Shown in pieces: positions 35,741-47,144 of a stretch of 64,000 nt of DNA; within the stretch, counting starts at the first letter, position 1; each line of letters begins with the position of its first letter. Made by a program: the position numbers and the translations under genes. The DNA comes from Parasponia andersonii (Eukaryota; Streptophyta; Magnoliopsida; Rosales; Cannabaceae). The notes under the pieces are model-generated. The model saw nothing but the letters and a program-made list of their open reading frames with translations. It was not told the origin of the DNA and made no database searches. The stretch is from positions 135,575-199,574 of the forward strand of contig JXTB01000002.1 of NCBI GenBank assembly GCA_002914805.1. The letters run 5' to 3'.

Positions 35741-36929
35741 TTAACATATACCTGAAAAAAATTTAAGCAAATATGTTTTTAATCATTTTAGTTATTAGAT
35801 CTATAATATATAATCTTGTACAACTATTACACACTTAGTTTTAACTCCAGGTAAGAATAGACCTGAAATAAAACAAAAATATACCTTCTTTTTTGAACGA
35901 ATTGCAAGGAACAAATCGAATGCAAAATGAAGAACATATGACAGATCAGAGATAATAAATAGTAAGAAAACAGAAAAACTTGTAGCTGAACCATAGAGAG
36001 ATGATAATGGAGGAGAATAAAGTTGAACCAAAGAGAAAAAAATTAGCAAAAAAGTTTCAAACTAAACCAAAGAGAGAGAGGTAGAAAAGCTTTAAACTTA
36101 ACCACCAGAGAGAGAATGGTAGATCTGGGTTTGGAGAGAAAAGAGAGAGATGTGCAACTGTAGATTTTAGCAGAAACAATAGAACATTTAGGATTGAAAA
36201 TAGTAGGGAAAAAGAGAGAGGAAGAAAAGTAGAGAAGATGAGAGAAAATTGGATAATTTTTGACTAAAAAATAACATGTGTCATAAGAGTATTTTTAAAA
36301 TATTATTTTTTCTCTCTCTAAAACACAATTTAAAAAGTAATTTTTTACAACTATAAAAATCATTTTAAAAAGTAACTAAAAAAAATCATTTTGGCCTAAA
36401 ATTGAACTATGCAGGCAAATTTCCCTGGCTGCTACAAAGTGGGCTCAAACTCACTTTAATTTCAAATTCTTTGGTATTAATTTTATTTATTCTTCTTTTA
36501 ATGTTATACTTTTGGCTCCTTTTTTATGTACATAGTGGTACGAGAGAGAGAGAAGTCCCGTAGCTCCCTTTCCAGGTTATTCACCTTGGAATTAAATATT
36601 CGATTACAAGTTCATTTTTAATCTAAAATTCTAATTTTAAATAATTAAAATTCTAAAATAAAATAATTTTATTCTTTTTTTTTTTATCTCGAACTCATTA
36701 ATCTAAATACTAGATCAAAAGAGATATTTTTATAAAAAATTAAATATTCTCTTAATCTTTTACCTAATTCTCCTTTTTACCCATATAGTCCTTTAAAATA
36801 TGTGCAAAAATTATCCTTTAATGAGGACACTTTTAGAAATTTGACAAAAATGAAATTAAAGAAAAAAGCTCAATGTGCTATTAATGATGCAAGGTTGTGC
36901 TATTAATGATGCAAGGTTGTAGCTATGCT
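35741..36929. other. Non-coding spacer
   Basis: No gene is supported. A perfect 22-base tandem duplication lies at 36874-36895 and 36896-36917. Confidence 0.5.
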
Positions 36930-37466
36930 TCATTTTGTACAACAAAGAGAGCTTAGTTGAAGCTCTTGCGCCAAAAATGGAAAAATCAATCTATACTTTA
37001 GAGATTACGTTGGAGATATTCTTAAGTCTCCAAGATATTATTGTAATATATAATAAACTAATAGATAAAAGACTAACAAGGCAGAACGTTTTGTTTTCAC
37101 AACTTTATTCATCAGATAATAGCCTTTTATAGGCAATAAATGAACGGTAAAATGCTAAAAAATAGAAACAACCTCTACTAACATAAAACGTGCAAAACCC
37201 ATAAAGCTAAAAACTGGGACACTCCACTCAAAAAAAAAAAAAAAAAACTAGGACACTAGAGCACTAGCTACTTCAACTCTTATAGACTAGGTCAATAATA
37301 ACATACTGCAACGATATAAATAAAACTCCTCTTAACTAGACCACACGATATAAATAAAACTCCTCTTAACTAGACCACATGCTGCAACAGTAAACAAAAT
37401 ATTGAGGAGCAAATTCCTAAAGACTAGGACAAAAAGTAACATACCCACGTGATGACATTTTCAACA
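36930..37466 (-). repeat. 3' LTR of minus-strand copia fragment (left edge uncertain)
   Basis: Read on the minus strand, the LTR starts TGTTGAAAATGTCATCACG directly after a purine tract (AAGAGAGAT), downstream of the RNase H remnant. It contains a TATA-like CCTATAAAAGGC (about 37120-37131). A perfect 34-base tandem duplication lies at 37311-37344 and 37345-37378. A related LTR edge, with TGACATTTTCAACAAT, recurs near 53915-53932. Confidence 0.6.
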
Positions 37467-37519
37467 ATCTCTCTTAAATTCATATTTTCAAACATTCAGT
37501 TTAATATAATAGCTATAAG

Positions 37520-38745
37520 GTGCCTTCTCTCACATTCGATCTTCCAAAGTGCAGACACTAAGCAACTTCCTTAGCTCACGAAGGAGAGGAAACTTGAGAG
37601 GCTTAGTAAATATATCAGCAATTTGGTTTCACTTCTGTAGTAGATAAAATCAATTACTCCATCCTTTGTGAGATTTCTTAAGAAATGATATGATACTCCA
37701 TCCTTTGTGAGATTTCTTAAGAAATGATATTTCATATCGATGTGCTTATTTCTTCTATCTAGAACGGAATTTCTAGAGAGTTTGATTGTCGAGTTTGTAA
37801 TATTATTAAATTTCACCCAAAAGTGGCTCATAAATTACCACTTCAATACTTATGATCTTCTAAGAGCATACCTGATGTGGAACTTGGGACATTACAATCT
37901 TCCCCTGTTAAGAGCCGGATTACAATCTTCCCCTGTTAAGAGCCGGACTTGGGGTATTACAATCTTCCCCGGTTAAGTGCCCAACGTCCTCACTAGGGAG
38001 TCCACATTCAATAGTCCACATATAACTCTATGGGTGGGGTCCACGTTCACCACGATTCCATTCTGTGGCAGCCTTCTAAAGCCTACACAGGTATGAATTA
38101 GGTCAGCTCTGATAATAAATGTAACGTCACTAGGTCTCACCCAAAAGTACTAGCTTGAAGGTACTTTTGAGTTTATGAGCTACTACTTAAATATCTATGA
38201 TCTTTCAGTAACATACCCGATGTGAGACTTGAGACATTACAGAGCTATTATCACAAAAAATAGAAGTGAGCCCTTGTTGCTTGAAATGTAGTTCTTCAAG
38301 AATCTTTCTAAACCAAATAGCTTGACAAGCACATCTTGTTGCAACTACGAATTCAGCGTCTGTTGTTGATAAAGTGACAACTAGTTGCTTCTTTGAAGAC
38401 CATGAAACAACTCCTGAACCTAGCATGAAAGTATACCCTGATGTGCTTTTTTCTGTCATCTTGATCTCCAGCATAATCACTATCTGTAAAGCCAAATAAA
38501 TCAAACTTTTCGCCTTTCTTGTAGAATAACCCATAAGTAGTAGTACCTTGCAAGTACCTGAAAATTCTTTTTGCAGCAAGAAGATGTATCTCCCTTGAGC
38601 ATTCGATGTACCTGCTAATGAGACTTACAACATGCATTATATTAAGTCTCGTAGCTGTTAAACACATCAAAGTCCCTATATTTTGCTTGTAAAAAGTGCT
38701 ATCAATCTTCCTTCCTTCAGGATCTCGAACAAGCTTTAGACCTAC
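37520..38745 (-). pseudogene. Copia RT end and RNase H, split by a TRIM insertion
   Basis: Reading right to left, 38745-38242 encodes EVGLKLVRDPEGRKIDSTFY, MHVVSLISRYIECSREIH, FTDSDYAGDQDD, STSGYTFMLGSGVVSWSSKKQ and FCDNS, with one frameshift. The frame then breaks at a TRIM (37796-38241) and resumes on the other side with STIKLSRNSVLDRRNKHID and YHFLRNLTKDGVIDFIYYRSE. A perfect 39-base tandem duplication (37656-37694 and 37695-37733) repeats 13 residues in frame. The 3' LTR follows at 37466. It is a dead fragment of a copia element. Confidence 0.88.
37796..38241 (-). mobile_element. TRIM (terminal-repeat retrotransposon in miniature)
   Basis: On the minus strand: a 122-base 5' LTR (38241-38120) starting TGTAATGTCTCAAG and ending GTGACGTTACA; then TTTATTATCAGAGC, a diverged tRNA-Met primer site (38106-38119); a roughly 220-base interior without coding capacity; a purine tract GGGGAAGAT; and a 101-base 3' LTR (37896-37796) starting TGTAATGTCCCAAG and ending ATTACA. 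It is flanked by GAGTT (37791-37795) and GAGCT (38242-38246), a target duplication matching at 4 of 5. A 28-base tandem duplication (37891-37918, 37919-37946) overlaps the LTR/interior join. The element depends on other retrotransposons for proteins. Confidence 0.82.
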
Positions 38746-38759
38746 TTCAGTGCTGCTGT

Positions 38760-39224
38760 CCTGATGTACGACCTAATCCTCGAATGCTTGGAGAAAGTCG
38801 AAAAAGTTGAATAGATAACCCAAGCGTTCGAGAATTCGGAGAAAGCTCGGGAGGAGGAGAGAACGGTCTTCAACTTGGAGAGGCAGCAGATGCTTGAAGA
38901 CCTGGCCAAGGAGAAACTCGAGAAGGAGAATCTTGAGGAGAAAGTCAAAGAGCTCGAGAAAACCATCTCTGAGCATCCGGATCGCATGAGGAATGTGACC
39001 ACTGAGGCGGTTCACAAAGTTATTGAGGATTTCAAGGCGACTGAAGTCAAAGAACTCGAAGATAAAGCTAGTGATATCGCCTCGTCGACCATCATTTTCA
39101 ATATTTTCTGCTAGCATTCGGATTCCAACTTCTCCATCCTTGGCGAGGACATGGTCGAGCTCGTCCAAAGCTGGAGGGAGGATACTGCCAAAGCTGGAGA
39201 TGGCGGCGCGAACCCTTCTGCTTA
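38760..39224 (+). pseudogene. Coiled-coil reading frame on the strand opposite to the gypsy element
   Basis: From about 38769 the frame reads a Glu/Lys/Leu-rich heptad pattern (EKAREEERTVFNLERQQM, then LAKEKLEKENLEEKVKELEK), then EAVHKVIEDFKATE and, after a stop at 39111-39113, an end like DMVELVQSWREDTAKAG. One in-frame TAG near 38811 also breaks it. It is noticeably G/C-richer than its surroundings. It lies just beyond the 3' end of the minus-strand Tat-type gypsy pol. Tat-clade elements of plants are known to carry extra frames in antisense after pol, often with coiled coils; I infer this is such a frame. It could instead be part of an unrelated element. Confidence 0.55.
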
Positions 39225-39256
39225 ACTTGTTCCTTTTTTTTATTTTTTATTTTTAG

Positions 39257-39895
39257 AACAATGCGGGCTTGGTCCCCCTTCCTTTCTGCGCATGTACGGG
39301 TGACTTCTTTTAATAAATATTATTATTTTTTCCTGTCATGTGCTCCTACAAAATAATGAAAACACAATAGTAATTTTAACTAAGTAGTCAATCACTAAGT
39401 GATTGATCAGTACACTTTTAGCGATTTGAATCCGACTAACTTAAAAAATGAGTTTTAAGCATTAGGATAGGTTAGGTCGCTTAAGAAAATAGTCAATACG
39501 AGTAATGCAAACTCAACTGTGTTTCAAAAGTTCCATGTCAATAAAATATAGCAATATATCACTTTGAACAATGAACGTTTGGCTTAGTTACTTTTTTGTT
39601 CGAGGAGGGAAATTACGTAATACGACATGCTGAGGCATGAAGCGAGGAGAAAATCCTAAAATTTTAAGGAGATTCAGATACTTCGACGATCTAAAACCCT
39701 GTCTCCTCTAAATGGACATTTGCATAGTCCCTTAGGAAACAAGTAGGAGATAAGAGTCTGATCCCACTGCCCCCTGAGTTTTACGGTGTCCGAAAACTAT
39801 CATAAAACTATAAAAAGACGATCGGAAACGATTTGAAATAATAGCCGAAGAAATATTATTGACGATTATTAATAAAGAAGATATAGTAGGCCATT
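39257..39895 (+). repeat. Direct duplication at single N, copy 1
   Basis: 639 bases starting AACAATGCGGGCTTGG are repeated at 39897-40536 with about 2% differences. The copies are separated by a single N at 39896. Both are non-coding and appear to be the 3' non-coding part of the gypsy element. Confidence 0.9.
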
Positions 39896-39896
39896 N

Positions 39897-40536
39897 AACA
39901 ATGCGGGCTTGGTCCCCCTTCCTTTCTGCGCATGTACGAGTGACTTCTTTTAATAAATATTATTATTTTTTCCTGTCATATGCTCCTCCAAAATAATGAA
40001 AACACAACAGTAATTTTAACTAAGTAGTCAATCACTAAGTGATTGATCAGTACACTTTTAGCGATTTGAATCCGACTAACTTAAAAAACGAGTTTTAAGC
40101 GTTAGGATAGGTTAGGTCGCTTAAGAAAACAGTCAATACGAGTGATGCAAACTCAACTGTGTTTCAAAAGTTCCATGTCAATAAAATATAACAATATATC
40201 ACTTTGAACAATGAACGTTTGGCTTAGTTACTTTTTTGTTCGAGGAGGAAAATTATGTAATACGACATGCTGAGGTATGAAGCGAGGAGAAAATCCTAAG
40301 ATTTTAAGGAGATTCAGATACTTCGACAATCTAAAACCCTGTCCCCTCTAAATGGACATTTGCATAGTCCCTTAGGAAACAAGTAGGAGATAAGAGTCTG
40401 ATCCCACTGCCCCCCCGAGTTTTATGGTGTCCGAAAACTGCCATAAAACTATAAAAAGACGATCGGAAACGATTTGAAATAATAGCCGAAGAAATATTAT
40501 TGACGATTATTAATAAAGAAGATATAGTAGGCCATT
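39897..40536 (+). repeat. Direct duplication at single N, copy 2
   Basis: Same sequence as 39257-39895, here continuing without a break into the 3' end of the gypsy pol remnant. Substitutions and small indels are scattered along it, as between two alleles. Confidence 0.9.
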
Positions 40537-40552
40537 GAAGATAAACAAGAAG

Positions 40553-42290
40553 ATTTATTGATAATAACGACGAAGTTATTCTGCATTCCAAGCATGCTCG
40601 ATCTTTTGTCCACCGCTGCGAGCTAGGTTATATGTCCCAGGTCGAATGACATTATCAATAACATAAGGCCCTTCCCAGAAAAGCCCAAATACCCCGGTGC
40701 CATGTTCCTTATTGTTAGGTAGAACCCTTCGAAGGACGAGATCTCCAATTTCAAAATGCCTACTTCTGACTTTGGAGTTATAATGTCGAGCATTGCGTTA
40801 TTGGTATGATGCAATTCGAAGTTGAGATTGTTCACGTCGTTCTTCTAAAAGATCGAATTCAATTCTCAGTAATACATCATTCTGATTTTGCTCATAAACA
40901 GATAGCCGCAGGGAGCTCGCACCAATTTCAACAGGGATCATCGCTTCATATCCATAAGCCAAAGAGAATGGACTCTCTCCAGTAGTGGTTCATTGTGTGG
41001 TGCGATAAGCTTATAAAACTTCTGGAAGTACTTCTGGCCAAGCTCCTTTATGCTCCTCCAGCTTTGTCTTTATATTATACTTGAGTATTTTGTTTATCGC
41101 TTCGACCTGCTCATTGGCTTGCGGATGAACAATAGCGGAGAAACTCTTCTTAATACCCAAGTTGTTGCAAAAGTCACAGAAGTCGTCACAGTCGAATTGT
41201 TTTCCATTATCAGAAATTATAGTATGCGGTGTACCATAACAGCAGATTATAGATTTGTAAACAAAATCTATCATCTTCTTCACGGAGATGGTGCTCAAGG
41301 CCTCGGCTTCTGTCCATTTTGTAAAATAATCAACTACGACCATCGCATACTTCAAACCATCTCGCGCTAATGGCAACATCCCGATAATATCAATTCCTCA
41401 AACAGCAAATAGCCATGGACTAGTCATTGAAGTTAACAGAACATGTGGTTTTCTAGGAATGGTCTCAAATCGTTGACATTTGTCACATTTCCTAGCAAAT
41501 TCCAATGTATCTTTCTTCATAGTAGGCCAAAAGTACCATTGTCGAAGAATCTTGTTTGCAAATGCTTGCCCCCCAGAATGATTTCCACATATTCCTTCGT
41601 GAATTTCCCTCGTAATATAGCGTGCTTTTTCATCATTAACACACAATAATAGTGGCAAGCTGAAACTCCTTCGATAAAGCTTTTCATCCTGGATGATATA
41701 GCGAGCTACTTTCATGCGAAGTCGCCTTGTATCATCTTTGTTCTCAGGAAGATCGTCATTTTGTATATATCGCATTATGGGATCCATCCACGACGGTTTT
41801 TCATCAACTGGCATAACTACTTGGGGTTTGACCTCGATGCTTGGTGATATAAGAAATTCAACAGGAACTACCTTCAACAACTCTGCATCTTTCATCGAAG
41901 CGAGCTTAGCAGGCGCATCCGCCCGGGTATTTTCAATGCGAGGAAGAAGCTGAATGTTATAAGCAGCGAATGTTAAGAATAATTGCTGCACCTTCTCCAA
42001 ATAAGCCATTATTCTCCCTCCTCTCGCTTGATAATCGCCCTTAACCTGACAAACGACCAGCTGAGAGTCACTATACACTTCAATTATTTCGACCTTCATT
42101 TCCTGCGCGAGCTTTAGCCCAGCTATCAATGCTTCATACTCGACCTCATTATTCGACACTAGGAATTTGAAGCGAAGCGCAAAATGAATGTTGTGCCCTT
42201 CAGGACTGATTAAAACTATGCCCGCACCTGCTCCATTTTCATTCGATGACCCGTCAACATAAAGTTTCCACAACTTTGATGTATCTGAAG
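40553..42290 (-). pseudogene. Gypsy (Tat-type) pol: archaeal-type RNase H and integrase
   Basis: On the minus strand, 42273-41398 begins with a second RNase H domain of the archaeal type: LYVDGSSNENGAGAG, NEVEYEALIAGL and VYSDSQLVV show the three acidic residues. The integrase zinc finger follows (HEGICGNHSGG..CDKCQRF), and after a stop the integrase core at 41379-41011 (DYFTKWTEAEAL, ISDNGKQFD, ANEQVEAINKILK). A diverged pol end, near 40560-40830, closes with LRRYYQ. The order RT, RNase H, second RNase H, integrase is diagnostic of the Tat lineage (Ogre/Retand). Several stops and frameshifts make it inactive. Confidence 0.9.
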
Positions 42291-43790
42291 CAAGTTTTTC
42301 GAGTACTACCGTGGGAAGATCGACATCATATGTAAATTCTGCAATAAAATCTGCGAGAGCCTGACCCTTTATAGTAGTGTGAGATTGAAAATTGATGTCA
42401 AATTAACTCAATTCAACAGCCCACTTGAGCAGCCGTCCTGATGCCTCAGGTTTCTGTAAGACCTGTTTCAATGGGAAATTCGTGAAAACCCTAATGGAGT
42501 GAGCATGGAAGTAAAGTCAAAGCTTTCTTGATGCAATGACGAGTGCCAGCACCAATTTTTCCATCTCTGGATATCTGGTTTCAGTATCAAGTAATCTTTT
42601 ACTTACATAATACATAGGTCGCTGAATATTTCCCTCCTCGCGAATTAATGCAGTACTCATCGCATACTTAGAAACAGCGAGATATAAGTATAATTCTTCT
42701 CCCAGATTTGGCTTCGACAAGAGTGGAGGAGAACCCAAGTATTTTTTCAACTCTTGGAATGCCTGCTCTCATTTTTCCATCCACTCGAACCTCTTTGATC
42801 CTTTTAATACCTAAAAGAAAGGTTGGCATTTATCGGTTGATCTGGATACAAACCGACTCAGTGCAGCTACTTTTCCTGCTAGGCTTTGCACATCCTTGGG
42901 TTTACGAGGAGATTGCATATCAATCAATACTTGTATCTTCTGAGGATTTGCTTTGATTCCTCGCTGATTGACCATAAAACCCAGAATTTTCCAGATCCTA
43001 CTCCGAATACACACTTCTGGGGATTCAGCTTCATCTGGTATCTCCAGAGTATTTTGAACATCTCATCAAGGTGCTTGATGTGATCTTCGGCTTTCTCCGA
43101 CTTCACCAGCATGTCATCGACGTATACCTCCATTGTCTTACCAATTTATTTTGCAAACATCATATTAACAAGACATTGGTAGGTCGCTCCTGCGTTGATA
43201 AGTCCGAAGGGCATCTTTTTATAACAGTATAATCCTCAATTCGTGATGAATGAAGTATGCTCCTCATCTAGCTTGTACATCGGGATTTGATTATATCCAG
43301 AATACGCGTCCATGAAACATAAAAGTTCATGCCCCGATATCGTATCTACAAGCTGGTCGATTCTTGGAAGTGGGAAGCTGTCTTTCGGGCATGCTTTGTT
43401 GAGATCGGTGAAATCGATGCACGTTCTCCACTTCCCGTTGGGTTTCTTCACCAAGACCGGGTTTGCAAGCCAGTCAGGATAAAAAGACTCTCTTATGAAC
43501 CCAATTTCGAGCAGCTTTTCTACCTCTTCTTTTAACGCGACGTAGCGTTCTGGATTCATAGCCCTTCTTTTCTGCCGTATAGGCTTCTTTGTTAGATTTA
43601 TGTTAAGATGGTAGGATATGATCCTTGAATCAATCCCTACCATGTTCGAATGTTGCCATGCGAAGACATCTAAATTAGACTTCAGAAAAGCAACCAATAA
43701 AGCTCGCACAGGTCCTTGAACCTCTATTCCAATATTTAAAGTCTTGGAAGACATGTCGAATGATAAGTCCTCCAGATCTTCAATGGGTCC
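42291..43790 (-). pseudogene. Gypsy (Tat-type) pol: reverse transcriptase and first RNase H
   Basis: RT is read from 43754 leftward: RRAMNPERYVALKEEVEKLL, WRTCIDFTDLNKACPKDSFP, CFMDAYSGYNQIPM, then after a stop the catalytic VYVDDMLVKS at about 43115. The Gly-Phe region at 43014-42811 (FMVNQRGIKANPQKI) is out of phase with it. The first RNase H lies at 42750-42517 (LYLYLAVSKYAMSTALIRE, RPMYYVSKRLLDTETRYPE). Frameshifts near 42930 and 42750 and stops near 43235 and 43150 break the frame. Confidence 0.9.
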
Positions 43791-43799
43791 AGTTTTGAC

Positions 43800-44480
43800 C
43801 TCTTCGTCTATCTCTCAAGGATTGAAGTCTTCGCTGGTCATTTTGATTGACGCTTTCACTGTCGACTCGACTGACGCTTTATCTGACGACTCGACTGATG
43901 CTTTGTCTGACGACTCGATTGACGCTTTGCTCGCTTCCTCGACCAACGCTTTGCCCGCTGCCTCGACTGACGTTTTGCTCACTACCTCGACTGACGCTTC
44001 CTCTGGCAGGTGGACCATCATTGTACGGGACATCGCATCCTTTGTCGCGAGTTTTAGCGAGTTGTTATAACAAGTCCTCGCATCATATTGGTTTCCTCAC
44101 ACCTTGCCTACCCCGTGTTGGGTCGGAAACTTCATTGTGAGGTGGTAGATCGAGATGATGGCTCGAAGTTCCATCAGTGTCGGTCTTCCCAGTACAGCAA
44201 TGAAAGCAGAGGGGTAATCTACCACCAAAAACTGGGTCATTATCATTGAAACCCTAGGATAGGTTCCAACGCTGACCATCAATTCAATCATGCCCATAGG
44301 CATCAGGCTGTCACCAGTGAAACCATAGAGTGGAGTGGTGGCGGGCTTCAAGTCGCTCTCATTCAACCCCATCTTCTTAAAGGTGTCAAAGTACAGGATA
44401 TCCACAGCACTCCCGTTATCGACCAATACTCACCACAACTGTATGCTTCCACAGTTAATTTTTATGACCAACGTGTCATT
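43800..44480 (-). pseudogene. Gypsy protease remnant with repetitive linker
   Basis: The frame at 44426-44097 starts VDNGSAVDILYFDTFKKM, the aspartic protease active-site region (D-x-G-S), and continues through YPRVSMIMTQFLVVD to AFIAVLGRPTLMEL, the usual closing motif of plant gypsy proteases. After a frameshift, a linker with eight-residue repeats of the KASVESSD type leads towards RT. The protease would have processed Gag-Pol. Confidence 0.82.
43850..44003 (-). repeat. 24-bp minisatellite encoding eight-residue repeats
   Basis: About six degenerate copies of a 24-base unit containing GACTCGACTGACGCTTT lie here. On the minus strand they encode repeats such as KASVESSD between protease and RT. 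Confidence 0.8.
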
Positions 44481-44499
44481 ATGCGGATAATGGACCTCC

Positions 44500-46466
44500 C
44501 TTGCGTCCTGCTCTGTGAAGGTAATGTCCATATCCGGTACTCGTTGAAGCTTGCGTGGTCACTGCTCAAGATGCATGACGTTAGTTAACGGCTGCTGTCG
44601 AGCTTCTCGCGCATACCTGTCCCGTGCTCTCTTGGAATCTCCCCCACCATGCGGTCCTCCGAAAATAGTTTGCACCTCGCGCTGAATTTCTGGAGGTCGC
44701 TGTTAGTCTTTTTCTCGCCTTTCATCATTCTGCCTGGTGTACTGCCGTATTCGCCCCTCTCTAATCAGCCTTTCAATTTCATCCTTCAGGGCAAAGAAAT
44801 TATTAGTATCATGCCTAATATCATTGTGATATCGGCAGAACTTGTTGGGGTCGCACTTTATCCTGTCCTGCTTCATCGGTTCTGGTTGACGGAATCGCTC
44901 CTTCTGGTTTGTTACCGCATAGATATGATCTATGGGCACGTTTAATTCAGTGTGATTGTTAAACCACATGGGAGCTCTTAAAATCTCCTGCCTTTTGTGT
45001 CTAGGCTGATTCTCATTCGGCTGTTCATTATTCCTCTTGTTTTTCTTATTTCCGTTATTGTTGGTAATGATCACATCTTTAGTCGCATCTTTCCTTCCTT
45101 CTTTCTTAGTCTTTTGAAGATTCTCGCGCAAAGATTCTAACCTCAGATGCCGACCAACCCTTCGGTAGAAGTCTTCAAGAGTTCTACATTCTCGCTCAAG
45201 TAATTCCTCCTAGAGTTTAGTTTCTGGTTGCACCCCAGCTATCATGAGAGTTAGAACTCCTCCCTCAGGTGGGTTGTTGACCTTTGCTAACTCTAAGGTG
45301 AATCGATTGAGATAAGACCGTAGAGTCTCCTCTGGACCTTGTCGGATTATAGACAAACTAACAAGTGGAACAGTGAAATTCTTTGCAGCTTAAAACTGTC
45401 TCAAGAACGCCGTCTGAAGTTGTTGCCAGGATGAGATTGAGCCAGATTTAAGTCTTCGGAACCACTTCTTCGCTGCTCCCGAGAGAGTTACAGCGAAACA
45501 TCTGTAATGTGCATGATCATTAACACGATGTAGTTCCATCAAGTCACTGAAGTGATCCATATGGTCCTGTGGATCAGTTTTCCCATCAAAAGTGTTAATG
45601 GTGGGAAGTCTGAATCCAGTGGGAAGGGCTGCAGCTCAAACCTCCTCACTGAACGGTGACTGACGATACCCATCAGCGAGCTCATCGTCCCAACCAGTAA
45701 GTGCATCTAATGCGATCCTTAAATTGTGAACATCGATGTTCAGAGGGAAAATATTATCTCTCACTGGCGGCAAAGGCGGCCTTCGATTGTTATCCTAATG
45801 CATGGTGGGTTGGTCAGGTAGAGTCTTCTGTGATCTGTGAGAGGAATCCGGTGAAATAGTGCTACGAGACCGACTTTGGTCGTTATGATGCGATATGGAT
45901 CGATCATGACTACGTCGTTGCTCCAAATACTGTCTTAGGTCTGCAGGATCTTGTCTCGACTCTCTGCTGATTCTTTCGAAGACGCTTCTCGATGGTCGTC
46001 CTCGTTCGCCGCTCAAGCGATTTTGACTATTAGTGGATTTATGAGAAGGTTTTACACGATCACGGTTTGTACTTGAACTCTCCGTACTAGATTCTGGAGG
46101 CAAGTTTGCGACCTTGCCTTTTCCTTTGGAGATGCGATGCTGGGTTCTTGGCTGATCGCATCTTCTTGTCTCTAGAATCTGTATTCCTTTCTCAAGTAAT
46201 TGAGCAGGACGCTCTTTGGGACGTTCGTGTTATGGTGGGATCACTATTTGCCCTTCAGCAAGTCGTCGTAGGGTGTCATTGATCTGGTTAGTGACTTGCT
46301 GAAGGTTCACCAGTGTCTCCTCCATGTGATCCTATCTCTGGGAAAGGTTCTCTGTTGCGGTCATAGTAGGCTGATCCTGAGTAGGGTCTGTCTGTGTAGC
46401 TGGAGTATTTTGAGGTTGGTTTTGGCTAGTTCTGGTGACTCTGGTAGTGTTTCTGGTATTTGCCAT
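44500..46466 (-). pseudogene. Gypsy gag remnant
   Basis: On the minus strand the frame starts MANTRNTTRVTRTSQNQPQ (46466), has an Arg/Ser-rich part at 46103-45795, a retrotransposon-gag core around 45700-45180 (RQGPEETLRSYLNRFTLEL, then GVLTLMIAG), and a basic C-terminal part at 45131-44703 with CRYHNDIRHDTNNFFALKDE, the usual cysteine-histidine segment preceding protease. Several stops and frameshifts interrupt it. Confidence 0.85.
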
Positions 46467-46508
46467 TATTAAAAAAGTGAAATTTGACAAACTTTTTCGC
46501 CGGAATAG

Positions 46509-46527
46509 CCCTCCTTCTAGCGCCAAT
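46509..46527 (-). other. Gypsy primer-binding site
   Basis: On the minus strand ATTGGCGCTAGAAGGAGGG follows the LTR end CATCAACA directly. TGGCGC at this place is typical for plant gypsy elements; I do not assign the tRNA. Confidence 0.7.
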
Positions 46528-47144
46528 TGTTGATGGAGGTTTTGTCAACAATAAATTTAGAAAAAATTAAGAGATGTGGCTTGTGTAAATTGGGTTATTA
46601 ATCAAAGTAAATAAAGAGACAAAGGATTTTATAGTGGTTCAGCCCCGAAAAAGATGAGCTTACGTCCACTGTTTTTCACTATTTTATGGAGAATTACAAG
46701 CACTCAAAGTTACAATGTCTCTTCTGGAAATCTCTCTCAAATTGGAAGTCAGAATTTAGAAATCAGAAAATTGGAAAATTAGAATCCCCGTCTGAAACAA
46801 TGAGTTCCCTTTATGTAGGTAAGGGTAATTCAATGTTCCTAATTGTGAAAACGGGTAACTATACAATCGGGTAATACAATTTGAGTAACAATATAATTGG
46901 GTAACTACTTTAAAACGGGTAACTGGTCGGTCATGAAAGAGAGACTTCTGTTTCCCTTTCCTTGTAGGTTACCTGTTTGACGAAGCAGAGACTTGTTTCC
47001 TTTTATTTTGGAGGAGGTCGTATATATCTTATACAGAGGAGGTCGCACGTAACTTATGCGAAAGAAGTCGCATATAACTACATGGAGGAGGTCGCACATA
47101 TTCTTATACATGCGACCTGGTATAGGATTTTAGACCACACAACA
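46528..47144 (-). repeat. 5' LTR of the gypsy element
   Basis: 617 bases; on the minus strand it starts TGTTGTGTGGTC and ends CCTCCATCAACA, giving TGTTG..CAACA ends. It contains GAGGTCGCACGTA/ATATA-type short repeats (about 47008-47100). It abuts the primer site on one side and interrupts a Helitron reading frame on the other. The 3' LTR is not found at the left end of the element. Confidence 0.82.

Noticed and set aside
43744..44140. Plus-strand frames of 97-108 codons rich in Thr/Ser/Leu
   Set aside because: Reverse side of the 24-bp minisatellite in the gypsy linker.
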